A stretch of DNA of 20,399 bases from an uncultured Cyanobium sp. (GTDB lineage Bacteria > Cyanobacteriota > Cyanobacteriia > PCC-6307 > Cyanobiaceae), in the NCBI GenBank assembly GCA_937919075.1, contig CALFOF010000257.1, positions 1-20,399 on the forward strand, read 5' to 3'. Position numbers and translations under genes: made by a program. The notes beneath the pieces were generated by a model. That model was not told the DNA's origin. It was given only the letters and a program-made list of their open reading frames with translations, and searched no databases. Of the stretch, positions 7,430-13,873 are shown in pieces (positions within the stretch are counted from its first letter, which is position 1; each line of letters starts with the position of its first letter).

Positions 7430-8686
7430 GTGGACCTGGGGCTCGTGCGGCTGCAGGCGGCTCTGGCAGAGCTGGGCCACCCCGAGCGCCGCTTCGCCGC
7501 CGTGCAGGTGGCTGGCACCAATGGCAAGGGCTCAATCTGCGTACTGCTCCACGCCGCGCTTCAGGCCGCCGGTCACCGCTGCGGGCTCTATACCTCGCCC
7601 CATCTGGTGAGCTGGTGCGAGCGCATCCAGCTGGGGGCCGGGCCCATCGCTCCCGACCAGCTGCGGCACCTGCTGAGTGCCTTGCAGCCGCTGGCGCGGC
7701 GCCACGATCTCACCCCGTTCGAGCTGGTCACGGCGGCAGCCTTCGTGGCCTTCGCGGAAGCCGGCATGGAGATCGTGGTGCTGGAGGTGGGGCTGGGGGG
7801 CCGGCTGGATGCCACCACGGTCCATCCCGATCGCCGCGTGCTGGGATTCGCCAGCATCGGCCTCGACCATGCCGAATTCCTCGGCAACAGCGAGGCGGCG
7901 ATCGCCGCTGAAAAGGCCGGTGTGCTGCACGGGGCCGCCGCGGCCGTATCTGGGCCCCAGCGGCCCGATGTGACGGCCGTGCTGGAGCAACGGGCGCAGC
8001 AGTTGGGTTGCGCGCTCCGCTGGGTGAGCCCGCTGGAGCAGCAGGGGGAGGAGCTGGTGGCGGGCCCGCTGCGCTGGCGCCATGGTCTGCCCGGTGACAT
8101 GCAGCGCACCAATGCGGCGGTGGCGCTGGAGATGCTCCAGGTGCTGCGCCGCCAGGGCTGGCGCCTCCCCGACGCGGCAATCGGCGCCGGCTTTGCCGCC
8201 GCCCGCTGGCCAGGCCGCCGGCAGCGGGCCCGCTGGGGGCAGCTGCCCCTGCTGCTGGACGGGGCCCACAACCTGCCGGCGGCCCAGGAGCTGCGGGCCG
8301 AACTCGACCGTGGCGGCGGTGAGCCGGCACCGCCCCGGCTCTGGGTGATGGGCATGCTGGCCAACAAGCAGGGTCAGGAGATGGTGCGCGCCCTGCTGGC
8401 CCCCGCGGATCGCTGCTGGCTGGTGCCCGTTCCCGGCCACGCCTGTTGGGGCGCCGCTGAACTGCGCAGCGCCTGCCCCGAGCGGGCCGCTGCCCTGCTG
8501 GCCGCCGCCAGCTTGGAGGAGGGGCTGGCGGCGGCGGCCAGAGCCTGGGAGGCTGTGCCTGGGGCGCCGCCGGTGGTGGTGGCGGGCTCGCTCTATCTGT
8601 TGGGCAGCCTGCTGGCGGCCGGCACGCTGGACCTGGCCCCCGGGGCAGGGGAGAGTGAGGACGGCACCTCCGGGCTGAAGCGATGA
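7430..8686 (+). CDS. folC: Bifunctional folylpolyglutamate/dihydrofolate synthase (start uncertain)
   Basis: This Mur-ligase-superfamily ATPase adds glutamate to (dihydro)folates. Domain signatures are the P-loop AGTNGKGSI, LEVGLGGRLDATTV, GLDHAEFLG, AEKAGVLH, an N-x-A-(V/A)-A-L-E segment (TNAAVALE) and the C-terminal LLLDGAHNLPAA. From the GTG at 7430 it has 418 residues. The frame just upstream also looks coding (DDFADLIEPFSRRG, leading into VDLGLVRLQAAL, the family's first helix). There is no in-frame ATG, GTG or TTG between that stretch and the interior of argD. The real start may therefore be CTG 7343 (overlapping the argD TGA), CTG 7349 or another rare codon. The end overlaps the next gene by 4 nt (ATGA). 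Confidence 0.92.
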   Translation: MDLGLVRLQAALAELGHPERRFAAVQVAGTNGKGSICVLLHAALQAAGHRCGLYTSPHLVSWCERIQLGAGPIAPDQLRHLLSALQPLARRHDLTPFELVTAAAFVAFAEAGMEIVVLEVGLGGRLDATTVHPDRRVLGFASIGLDHAEFLGNSEAAIAAEKAGVLHGAAAAVSGPQRPDVTAVLEQRAQQLGCALRWVSPLEQQGEELVAGPLRWRHGLPGDMQRTNAAVALEMLQVLRRQGWRLPDAAIGAGFAAARWPGRRQRARWGQLPLLLDGAHNLPAAQELRAELDRGGGEPAPPRLWVMGMLANKQGQEMVRALLAPADRCWLVPVPGHACWGAAELRSACPERAAALLAAASLEEGLAAAARAWEAVPGAPPVVVAGSLYLLGSLLAAGTLDLAPGAGESEDGTSGLKR

Positions 8687-9351
8687 CAGTGGCGCATACA
8701 GATGCAGTGGTGCAAGCAGAGGCAGTGGAAGTGGCCGCGCTGCCGGGCCGGCGCTCGCGGGGCGGGCGGGCGGGGTTGGCGGCAATGGCGGCCGTGGCGG
8801 CAACGGCACGAGTGGTGGCCCCGGCCGTGCTGCTGCTGGGGCTACTGCTGACCCAGCTGCTGGGGGTGGGCCTGGGGCCGCTGCCGGCCTCGGCTCTCGA
8901 TACCTCCGCCGGGGTGGGGCTGCAGGAGCGCGCCTTGTTTCAAGACCGGGTCGATTACACGCTCACCAACCAGAGCGGCGTGGATTTCAGCGGCCAGCAA
9001 CTCGCCAACACCTCTTTTGCCGGCGCGGTTGGGCGGGATGCTGATTTCTCAGGCGCCGATCTGCGCGGCTCGATCCTCACCCAGGGCGTGTTTTCGCGCT
9101 CCGATTTCCATGGCGCCGATCTCTCCGACGCCCTGATGGACCGCGCCGATTTCAGTGAAACCGATCTGCGCGGCGCCCTGCTGCGCGGGGTGATCGCCGC
9201 CGGCAGCAGCTTCAGCGGTGCACAGATCGACAACGCCGACTTCACCGATGCCCTGCTGGACCGCGCCGATCAGCGCGCCCTCTGTCAGCGGGCCAGCGGC
9301 ACCCATCCGCTCACCGGCATCAGCACCCGGGCCAGCCTGGAGTGCAGCTGA
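8683..9351 (+). CDS. Pentapeptide-repeat protein with N-terminal export signal
   Basis: A 222-residue protein. Residues 1-30 are polar and basic, 31-64 are hydrophobic, and an Ala-x-Ala-like site (PLPASA) ends near residue 71, so it is probably exported to the thylakoid lumen or periplasm. Residues about 97-195 form a right-handed quadrilateral beta-helix of pentapeptide repeats, visible as ANTSF, ADFSG, ADLRG, SDFHG, ADLSD, ADFSE and ADFTD at five-residue spacing. The tail carries Cys201 and Cys221 around a THPLTGISTR segment. I recall a similar two-Cys tail in other cyanobacterial lumenal pentapeptide proteins, and a disulfide is plausible. Function is unknown. Its ATG overlaps the folC stop (ATGA), so translation is probably coupled. 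Confidence 0.88.
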   Translation: MTVAHTDAVVQAEAVEVAALPGRRSRGGRAGLAAMAAVAATARVVAPAVLLLGLLLTQLLGVGLGPLPASALDTSAGVGLQERALFQDRVDYTLTNQSGVDFSGQQLANTSFAGAVGRDADFSGADLRGSILTQGVFSRSDFHGADLSDALMDRADFSETDLRGALLRGVIAAGSSFSGAQIDNADFTDALLDRADQRALCQRASGTHPLTGISTRASLECS

Positions 9352-9363
9352 GCGTTGCCGCCA

Positions 9364-9375
9364 ACAGCCGGCTGT
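9364..9375. repeat. 12-bp perfect palindrome between convergent genes
   Basis: ACAGCCGGCTGT is its own reverse complement. It lies in the 47-nt gap between the pentapeptide gene and the convergent oxidase gene. It has no loop and no T-run, so it is not a standard intrinsic terminator. It could still pause polymerase, or be chance. Confidence 0.4.
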
Positions 9376-9398
9376 CAGCCTGAATGTCGGGGTGGCGA

Positions 9399-10844
9399 TC
9401 AGCCGCGGCACGCCCAGCCGCGCAGCTTGCCCGGGTTGAGCAGCCCCGCCGGGTCATAGGCGATCTTGGCCGCCACCTGGTCGGCATCGATCACCCCCAG
9501 CCCCCCGTCTTCCACCGTGAGGATGTGGGGGTTGAAGATCAGGGCGCCCAGATCTCTGGCCTGCTCCATCAACGCCTGCAGTGCTGCCCGATCCCGCCAG
9601 CGCACCAGGGGAATCGCCGCCAGGCGCTGCTGGCCCTGCTGACGCACACCCTCCAGGTGCCAGAGCAGGTCGTCACCCCAGCGCTGCTTCAAGGCGGCCA
9701 GCGCCGGTGCTTCCGGCTGGGGCAGCAGCATCTGCAGGTAGGTCCAGCCCTTGTCGTGGGCGCGCAGATGCAGGGTGGTGTGGTTCCAGGTGAGTTCGCG
9801 CAGGGGCAGTCCGCGGCTGTCCCCTTCCGCCGCCTGCCACACCAGCGCTCCGCCGAGTTGATCCAGCAGCGGCATCAGCACCGGCAGGGCCTGGGGGGCG
9901 GCCAGCAGCAGCAGCCGATGGCCACGGGCCGCTGGGCAGCCGCCGGGTAAGGGGAGCTGGCGGGCGGCGGGGGCCTCCAGCAGACAGAGCTCCTGCAACA
10001 CCAGGGCGGTGCAGGGCAGCAGCCTGGCGGCTTCGATGGCCGCATCCCAGCTTGAGAAATCGACCACCAGCTGCTGCCAGGTCTCGGCGGCGGCGGTGGG
10101 CACGCTCACCGCCGTGAGGATGCCGTTGGTGCCGTAGGCATGGTTGAGCGGCCGGCTGCCGGAGGCATCGAGCTGCAGCAGCCGTGGCTCTGGCTCCACC
10201 GTCACGATTTCCAGGCCCAGCAGGTTGCCGGGATCCCGCAGGAACCCCCAGCGCAGCGAACCGATGCCGCCGGAGCCCCCGGCGATGAAGCCCCCCAGCG
10301 TGGCGCTGCGGGAGGTGCTGGGGGTGAGCCGCAGGGCGCGGCCGTGGGCCGCCAGCTGACGGTCGAGGTCGCCCAGCAGGCAGCCCGCCTCGGCGGTGAG
10401 CACGCCGCTGGCCGGATCGAACCGCCGCAGCTGCCGCAGGCCGCTGAGATCGAGCACCACGCCACCGGCCAACGGCACGCACTGGCCGTAATTGCCGGTG
10501 CCGGCGCCCCGCACCGTGAGCGGCACCTGCTGCTGGGCGCAGGCTGCCGCCACCTGCTGCACATGCCCCAGCGCCGTGGCCTTCACCACCAGCTGGGCAT
10601 GGTGACCGCTCAGCAGCGGTGTCAGCACTGGCGAATAGGTGAAGAAGTCGTGGGAGAGATTCTCAAGCTCGCTGCCCGGCCCCACCAGCTCCGGTGCGCC
10701 ACCGCTGCCCGGACCACCGCTGGCGCGGAGCTGCCGGGCCACCGCCTCGATGCGCTCGGCGCTCACGGGAGCGGGCAGGCCGGCGGGAAGTGCCACAGGG
10801 AGCAGCTCGACCGGTTCGCTGGCAGGGGAGGGGGTCAAGGGCAA
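9399..10844 (-). CDS. FAD-linked oxidase (FAD-binding type 4, GlcD-like)
   Basis: A probable flavin dehydrogenase of 2-hydroxy acids (family members: glycolate oxidase subunit GlcD, D-lactate and D-2-hydroxyglutarate dehydrogenases). It has 481 residues. The PCMH-type FAD domain shows VRGAGTGNYGQCVPLAGG (111-128), then LTPSTSRSATLGGFIAGG and SGGIGSLRWG (about 173-200), and the chain ends in DPAGLLNPGKLRG, the usual C-terminus of this family. There is no Fe-S cysteine cluster and no signal peptide. The start is TTG at 10842-10844. Residues 1-30 are Pro/Ala-rich and poorly conserved in style, so the start is uncertain. It lies 45 nt downstream of the amidohydrolase gene and is likely in the same transcript. 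The substrate cannot be told. Confidence 0.85.
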   Translation of the reverse strand: MPLTPSPASEPVELLPVALPAGLPAPVSAERIEAVARQLRASGGPGSGGAPELVGPGSELENLSHDFFTYSPVLTPLLSGHHAQLVVKATALGHVQQVAAACAQQQVPLTVRGAGTGNYGQCVPLAGGVVLDLSGLRQLRRFDPASGVLTAEAGCLLGDLDRQLAAHGRALRLTPSTSRSATLGGFIAGGSGGIGSLRWGFLRDPGNLLGLEIVTVEPEPRLLQLDASGSRPLNHAYGTNGILTAVSVPTAAAETWQQLVVDFSSWDAAIEAARLLPCTALVLQELCLLEAPAARQLPLPGGCPAARGHRLLLLAAPQALPVLMPLLDQLGGALVWQAAEGDSRGLPLRELTWNHTTLHLRAHDKGWTYLQMLLPQPEAPALAALKQRWGDDLLWHLEGVRQQGQQRLAAIPLVRWRDRAALQALMEQARDLGALIFNPHILTVEDGGLGVIDADQVAAKIAYDPAGLLNPGKLRGWACRG

Positions 10845-10889
10845 CGGGGCGGTGGTTTCACACTCGCAGACGTTCAGGCTGGCAGGTTT

Positions 10890-12239
10890 TCAGGCAGGCA
10901 GGGCTTCGAGCAGTTGCTGCAGTGGGGGCGGCGCCGGGGCCGGCAACCAGCGACCCGCTTGCAGCACCCGCCGCGGCACAGGCCTGGCCAGCAGGTCGCT
11001 CCAGCCGGCGGCGCCCAGCAGGAGCAGATCAGCGGGCGCCCCTGGCCGCACCACCCCGTCCCAGGCCAATCCCATCAGGCGGCTGGCGGCGGTGGTGAAG
11101 GGCATCAGGCCCTGGCGCTGCCATGGGGCCAGATGGGCGGCCGGCATGGAGAAGCGCAGCAGCTCCAGGGGGTCGAAGTCGCCGCCCGGGTACCAGGGGT
11201 CCTGCACGTTGTCTCCCCCCACCGCCACCGTCACCCCGGCGCGCTGCAGCTGGCGGATCGGCGCCAGCGGGCGTTGGGCGGGGGTGTGGCCGTCGCGATG
11301 GCCCAGCAGCCAGAGGTTGGTGGTCGGCAGCGCCACCACCGCAAGCCCCGCTTCAGCCATGGCATCCGCCAGGGGCAGCAGGCGGCGGAGCGGCAGCTGG
11401 GACATGCTGCAGCTGTGACTGCAGCACACCGGCACACCGATGCGGTGTTCGATCATGAGGCGGGCGGCCAGGGCCACCCCGGCGCCGCCGCCCTCGGCGC
11501 TTTCGTCGATGTGAAGATCCACGCCGCAACCCAGGCCGTCGGCCAGGCGCAGCAGGGCCCGTAGGCCTTCGCCATCGGCGCCGTCGGGGGGGAAGGGGGC
11601 GCCCAGCACGCCGCCCAACAGCACCCCACCGGCCGCGGCAGCGCCCTTACCCCGGCGGCCCAGCAGCTCGCGCGCCAACTGCTCACCAGCGGCGGTGGCC
11701 CAGTGGCGTACGGGCACCAGCGCCACCAGTTGCAGGGGCAGCCGCTCTGCCCATGCCTGCTGCAGATCCAGCAGGGCCTCCCAACTCACCTCGGCGCCGG
11801 GACCCAGGCTGTCCACGTGGCTGCGCACAGCCCGCAGTCCGTGGCGCCAGCCCTGCTCGAGGGCCCGTTCACCGCGCGCGCGCACCTGTTCCACGCTGCG
11901 TTCGAGGTGTTCGCGCTGGTTGGCGGCCAGGGCCCCCGCCATTGTTCCGGTCCGGTTGGGATGGCGCTCCCAGCTGAAGGCCTTGTCGAGGTGGGCGTGG
12001 GGCTCCAGCAGGGGGGTCAGGGCGAGCGGCAGCTGCACCTCGGCTGCGGCGGGATAGGGCTTGATGGTGGTGAAGCGTCCTTCGGCGTACTCCAGTTCGA
12101 CGGCCACCAGGCCGTCGGCATCGGCGGCCGGCAGGTGGACGGCGCCTGGATCCAGCAGGCAGCGCGGCAGCCGCAGGGGCGGCAGGGGGGTGGCGCTCAC
12201 GGTCTGGCTCTCACGGTCTGGCGTCGCTGGTGGCGTCAC
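10890..12239 (-). CDS. Cytosine-deaminase-like (CodA-type) amidohydrolase
   Basis: A metal-dependent TIM-barrel amidohydrolase of 449 residues. The CodA-type metal and catalytic pattern is complete: EPHAHLDK (His81, His83), HIDES (His243, Glu246), SHSCSM (His275) and GGDNVQDPWYP (Asp343). The spacings of 3 (His-Glu) and 32 residues (His-His) equal those I recall for Escherichia coli cytosine deaminase. A cyclic amide or amidine base is therefore the likely substrate class, but relatives act on isocytosine, creatinine, isoguanine and others, so no symbol is given. The start is GTG at 12237-12239, inside the 3' end of the DUF4359 gene (29-nt overlap), which suggests coupling. The tail (PAPAPPPLQQLLEALPA) is Pro-rich. 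Confidence 0.88.
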   Translation of the reverse strand: MTPPATPDRESQTVSATPLPPLRLPRCLLDPGAVHLPAADADGLVAVELEYAEGRFTTIKPYPAAAEVQLPLALTPLLEPHAHLDKAFSWERHPNRTGTMAGALAANQREHLERSVEQVRARGERALEQGWRHGLRAVRSHVDSLGPGAEVSWEALLDLQQAWAERLPLQLVALVPVRHWATAAGEQLARELLGRRGKGAAAAGGVLLGGVLGAPFPPDGADGEGLRALLRLADGLGCGVDLHIDESAEGGGAGVALAARLMIEHRIGVPVCCSHSCSMSQLPLRRLLPLADAMAEAGLAVVALPTTNLWLLGHRDGHTPAQRPLAPIRQLQRAGVTVAVGGDNVQDPWYPGGDFDPLELLRFSMPAAHLAPWQRQGLMPFTTAASRLMGLAWDGVVRPGAPADLLLLGAAGWSDLLARPVPRRVLQAGRWLPAPAPPPLQQLLEALPA

Positions 12240-12672
12240 CGGCGTTCTCCTCTTCCCCGTCCTTCGAGGTGGAGAGGATCACGAAGTTCCCGGCGCCGGC
12301 AAAGGTGGTGACCCGGTAGCGGGGAATGCGCAGGAACGGCAGCACCTCCTGACCCCCGATCGCTGTCTTGTAAAGGCTGAAGATCCCGAAGTTGTGCCGG
12401 GTTGTGCCCTGCCGGGCCAAGGCGCCGAGCACCTGTGACTGGCTGCGAATCAGTTCCGGGCAGTTCTGTACCACCAGCCGTAAGGGCATCGGCAGTCCGT
12501 CCTCGCCGCAGACCTCCTCCACAGCCAGTTCCACCAGCTGATCGCCGGCGAAGTTTTCGAAATCGTTCGGCGGCGGGTTTGTGAGCGAGAGGCCCAGGGC
12601 GGCGCCGCCGAGGCCAGCCGCTCCGGCCAGCAGCGGCCAGAGGCGCGAGGCGGATGGGGGCGCGGCGGGCAA
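12211..12672 (-). CDS. DUF4359-type protein with N-terminal membrane segment
   Basis: A cyanobacterial protein of unknown function. A hydrophobic stretch near the N-terminus (LWPLLAGAAGLGGAALGLSL) is an anchor or signal. It is followed by NPPPNDFENFAGDQLVELAVEEVC, a LVVQNCPELI segment and RQGTTRHNFGIFSLYKT, which match the DUF4359 pattern (N-P...F-A...LV...C...NF..FS.Y.T) as I remember it. The start is uncertain. I chose TTG 12670-12672 (153 residues). A GTG at 12712-12714 and a TTG at 12727-12729 are in frame, but the latter lies inside tRNA-His and the former touches its 5' end. An AAGGAG on the minus strand lies about 16 nt before the chosen TTG, longer than ideal. The 3' end overlaps the amidohydrolase start. 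Confidence 0.72.
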   Translation of the reverse strand: MPAAPPSASRLWPLLAGAAGLGGAALGLSLTNPPPNDFENFAGDQLVELAVEEVCGEDGLPMPLRLVVQNCPELIRSQSQVLGALARQGTTRHNFGIFSLYKTAIGGQEVLPFLRIPRYRVTTFAGAGNFVILSTSKDGEEENAGDATSDARP

Positions 12673-12714
12673 GGGGCGGCAGGCGAGGCTCCTTGATACA
12701 TTGGCAAAGACCAC

Positions 12715-12788
12715 GGCGGGCGTAGCCAAGTGGTTAAGGCAGCGGCTTGTGGCGCCGCCATTCGGGGGTTCAAGTCCCCTCGCTCGCC
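12715..12788 (+). tRNA. tRNA-His, anticodon GTG
   Basis: The acceptor GCGGGCG (12716-12722) pairs with CGCTCGC (12781-12787) with one G-T pair. The anticodon stem GCGGC/GCCGC carries loop TTGTGGC (anticodon GTG at 12749-12751). The T-arm contains GGTTCAAGTCC. The extra G at position -1 (12715) opposite discriminator C73 (12788) is the identity pair of bacterial tRNA-His. No CCA is encoded. The gene lies on the plus strand inside a minus-strand gene run, and its last 19 nt overlap the 3' end of the DUF1611 gene. Confidence 0.97.
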
Positions 12789-13873
12789 CTCAAAGCCGCC
12801 AGCAACCGATCGGCTGCTGCGCGGCTCCTCACCGGATCCCCGCAGGGGAGTCCGGTTTTTTTCTGCGCGTCCACGCAGACGGCCGCCGCATCCGCCTCCC
12901 CCAGCAGGGCCGTGTTGAGCGCCACGGCCCGCACCCGCACCGGCGGCCGGCCCTCCGGGCGGCCCAGCGCCGCCAGCTGCTCTATCGCTTCGATCAGCTG
13001 GGGCAGGGGGGGGATGGGGATCGTCGGATGCCGCGAGATCGTGCGCTGGCCGGCGCGATGCACCAGCAGCAGGTCGGTGGGCTGGCTGCCGCGCAACAGC
13101 GGCAGGGTGGCGGTGGAGCCTGGATGGCAAAGCGAGCCCTGGCCTTCCACCAGCACCAGCGTGGCGGCGCTGCAGGCCGCCGCGGCCGGGTCGCCGCCGC
13201 CACCGGTCCGGCAGGCTTCCAGCACCGCCGCTTCCACCGCCCCGGCGGCGTAATCCACTCGCACGGCATCGAGCGGCACACCGCCGCCGCTGATCAGGAT
13301 GCCTGCCTGGCCGGTGCCCACGAAGCGGGCATCGAGGCCTTGGCGGCGAGCGGCGGCCACCAGCTCCAGGCAGGCGCTCATCTTGCCCACGGCCATGTCG
13401 GTGCCCACCGCGAGCAGGCGCTGACCAGGCAAGGCGGCGCAGCGGGCTGCGGCCACCTCCAGTCCCGGCGGCTCCTGGCGCAGGTCCCAGATCCATTGCT
13501 GCGGTCCGCACAGGGCGGCCAGTGCGCTGTCGTCTGCCAGGCGGGTGTGCAGGCCACTGGCAACGTGCAGGCCAGCCTGCAGGGCGGCGGCCACGTCGCG
13601 GCGCAGCGCCTCGGGCAGCAGACCGCCGGAGGGGGCCAGCCCCACCACGGCCACCTCCGGGCCGTAGGGCAAGGCCTCCGCCAGGCTGGCCACCACAGGA
13701 ATGGCGCGGGGGATACCGGTGATCTGCTCCAGTGGCCGGCCCGCCTGCGCCGGATCGATTACCGCCACGATCGGTCCGCTGCGGTAGCGCAGCAGCGCCA
13801 GGCCCGTCTTGCCGGACAGGTTGTCGAGGCCGTCGTGCTGCAGCAGCACCACCCGGGCCGAGGGGTTCAGCAC
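12770..13873 (-). CDS. DUF1611 / DgcN-like D-glutamate N-acetyltransferase family protein
   Basis: A 367-residue protein from GTG 13871-13873, chosen because upstream in-frame sequence is only the shadow of the epimerase gene. It has an N-terminal Rossmann-like domain (VVLLQHDG, IVAVIDPAQAG, VVGLAPSGG) and a P-loop-type C-terminal domain with GTDMAVGKMS (157-166), FVGTGQAGILISG, VEGQGSLCHPG (242-252) and a terminal TGLPCGDPVR (340-349). DUF1611 members called DgcN have been reported to acetylate D-glutamate, working with the racemase DgcA. The adjacent overlapping epimerase gene supports that pairing, but the activity is inferred. Its start overlaps the epimerase stop by 7 nt. Its 3' end overlaps tRNA-His and hosts that tRNA's terminator on the other strand. 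Confidence 0.85.
   Translation of the reverse strand: MLNPSARVVLLQHDGLDNLSGKTGLALLRYRSGPIVAVIDPAQAGRPLEQITGIPRAIPVVASLAEALPYGPEVAVVGLAPSGGLLPEALRRDVAAALQAGLHVASGLHTRLADDSALAALCGPQQWIWDLRQEPPGLEVAAARCAALPGQRLLAVGTDMAVGKMSACLELVAAARRQGLDARFVGTGQAGILISGGGVPLDAVRVDYAAGAVEAAVLEACRTGGGGDPAAAACSAATLVLVEGQGSLCHPGSTATLPLLRGSQPTDLLLVHRAGQRTISRHPTIPIPPLPQLIEAIEQLAALGRPEGRPPVRVRAVALNTALLGEADAAAVCVDAQKKTGLPCGDPVRSRAAADRLLAALRASEGT
12831..12862 (+). terminator. Rho-independent terminator of tRNA-His, inside the antisense coding region
   Basis: ACCGGA-TCCCC (12831-12841), loop GCA, then GGGGA (12845-12849), a bulged G, TCCGGT (12851-12856) and a T-run to 12862. The stem is 11 bp with one bulge, and seven T residues run from 12856. 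It points downstream of tRNA-His on the plus strand and lies 42 nt after the mature tRNA end. On the minus strand the same bases encode residues about 338-348 of the DUF1611 protein (KKTGLPCGDPV). Confidence 0.85.

Noticed and set aside
7897..7906. A GGCGATCGCC (HIP1-type octamer core) inside folC
   Set aside because: It was the only copy I noticed in about 20 kb, so there is no sign of HIP1 enrichment. A single GC-rich palindrome is expected by chance.
10140..11564. Long plus-strand frame across the oxidase and amidohydrolase genes
   Set aside because: The minus strand carries two clear enzymes with intact active-site motifs. The plus frame is Gln/Gly/His-rich with no recognisable domain.
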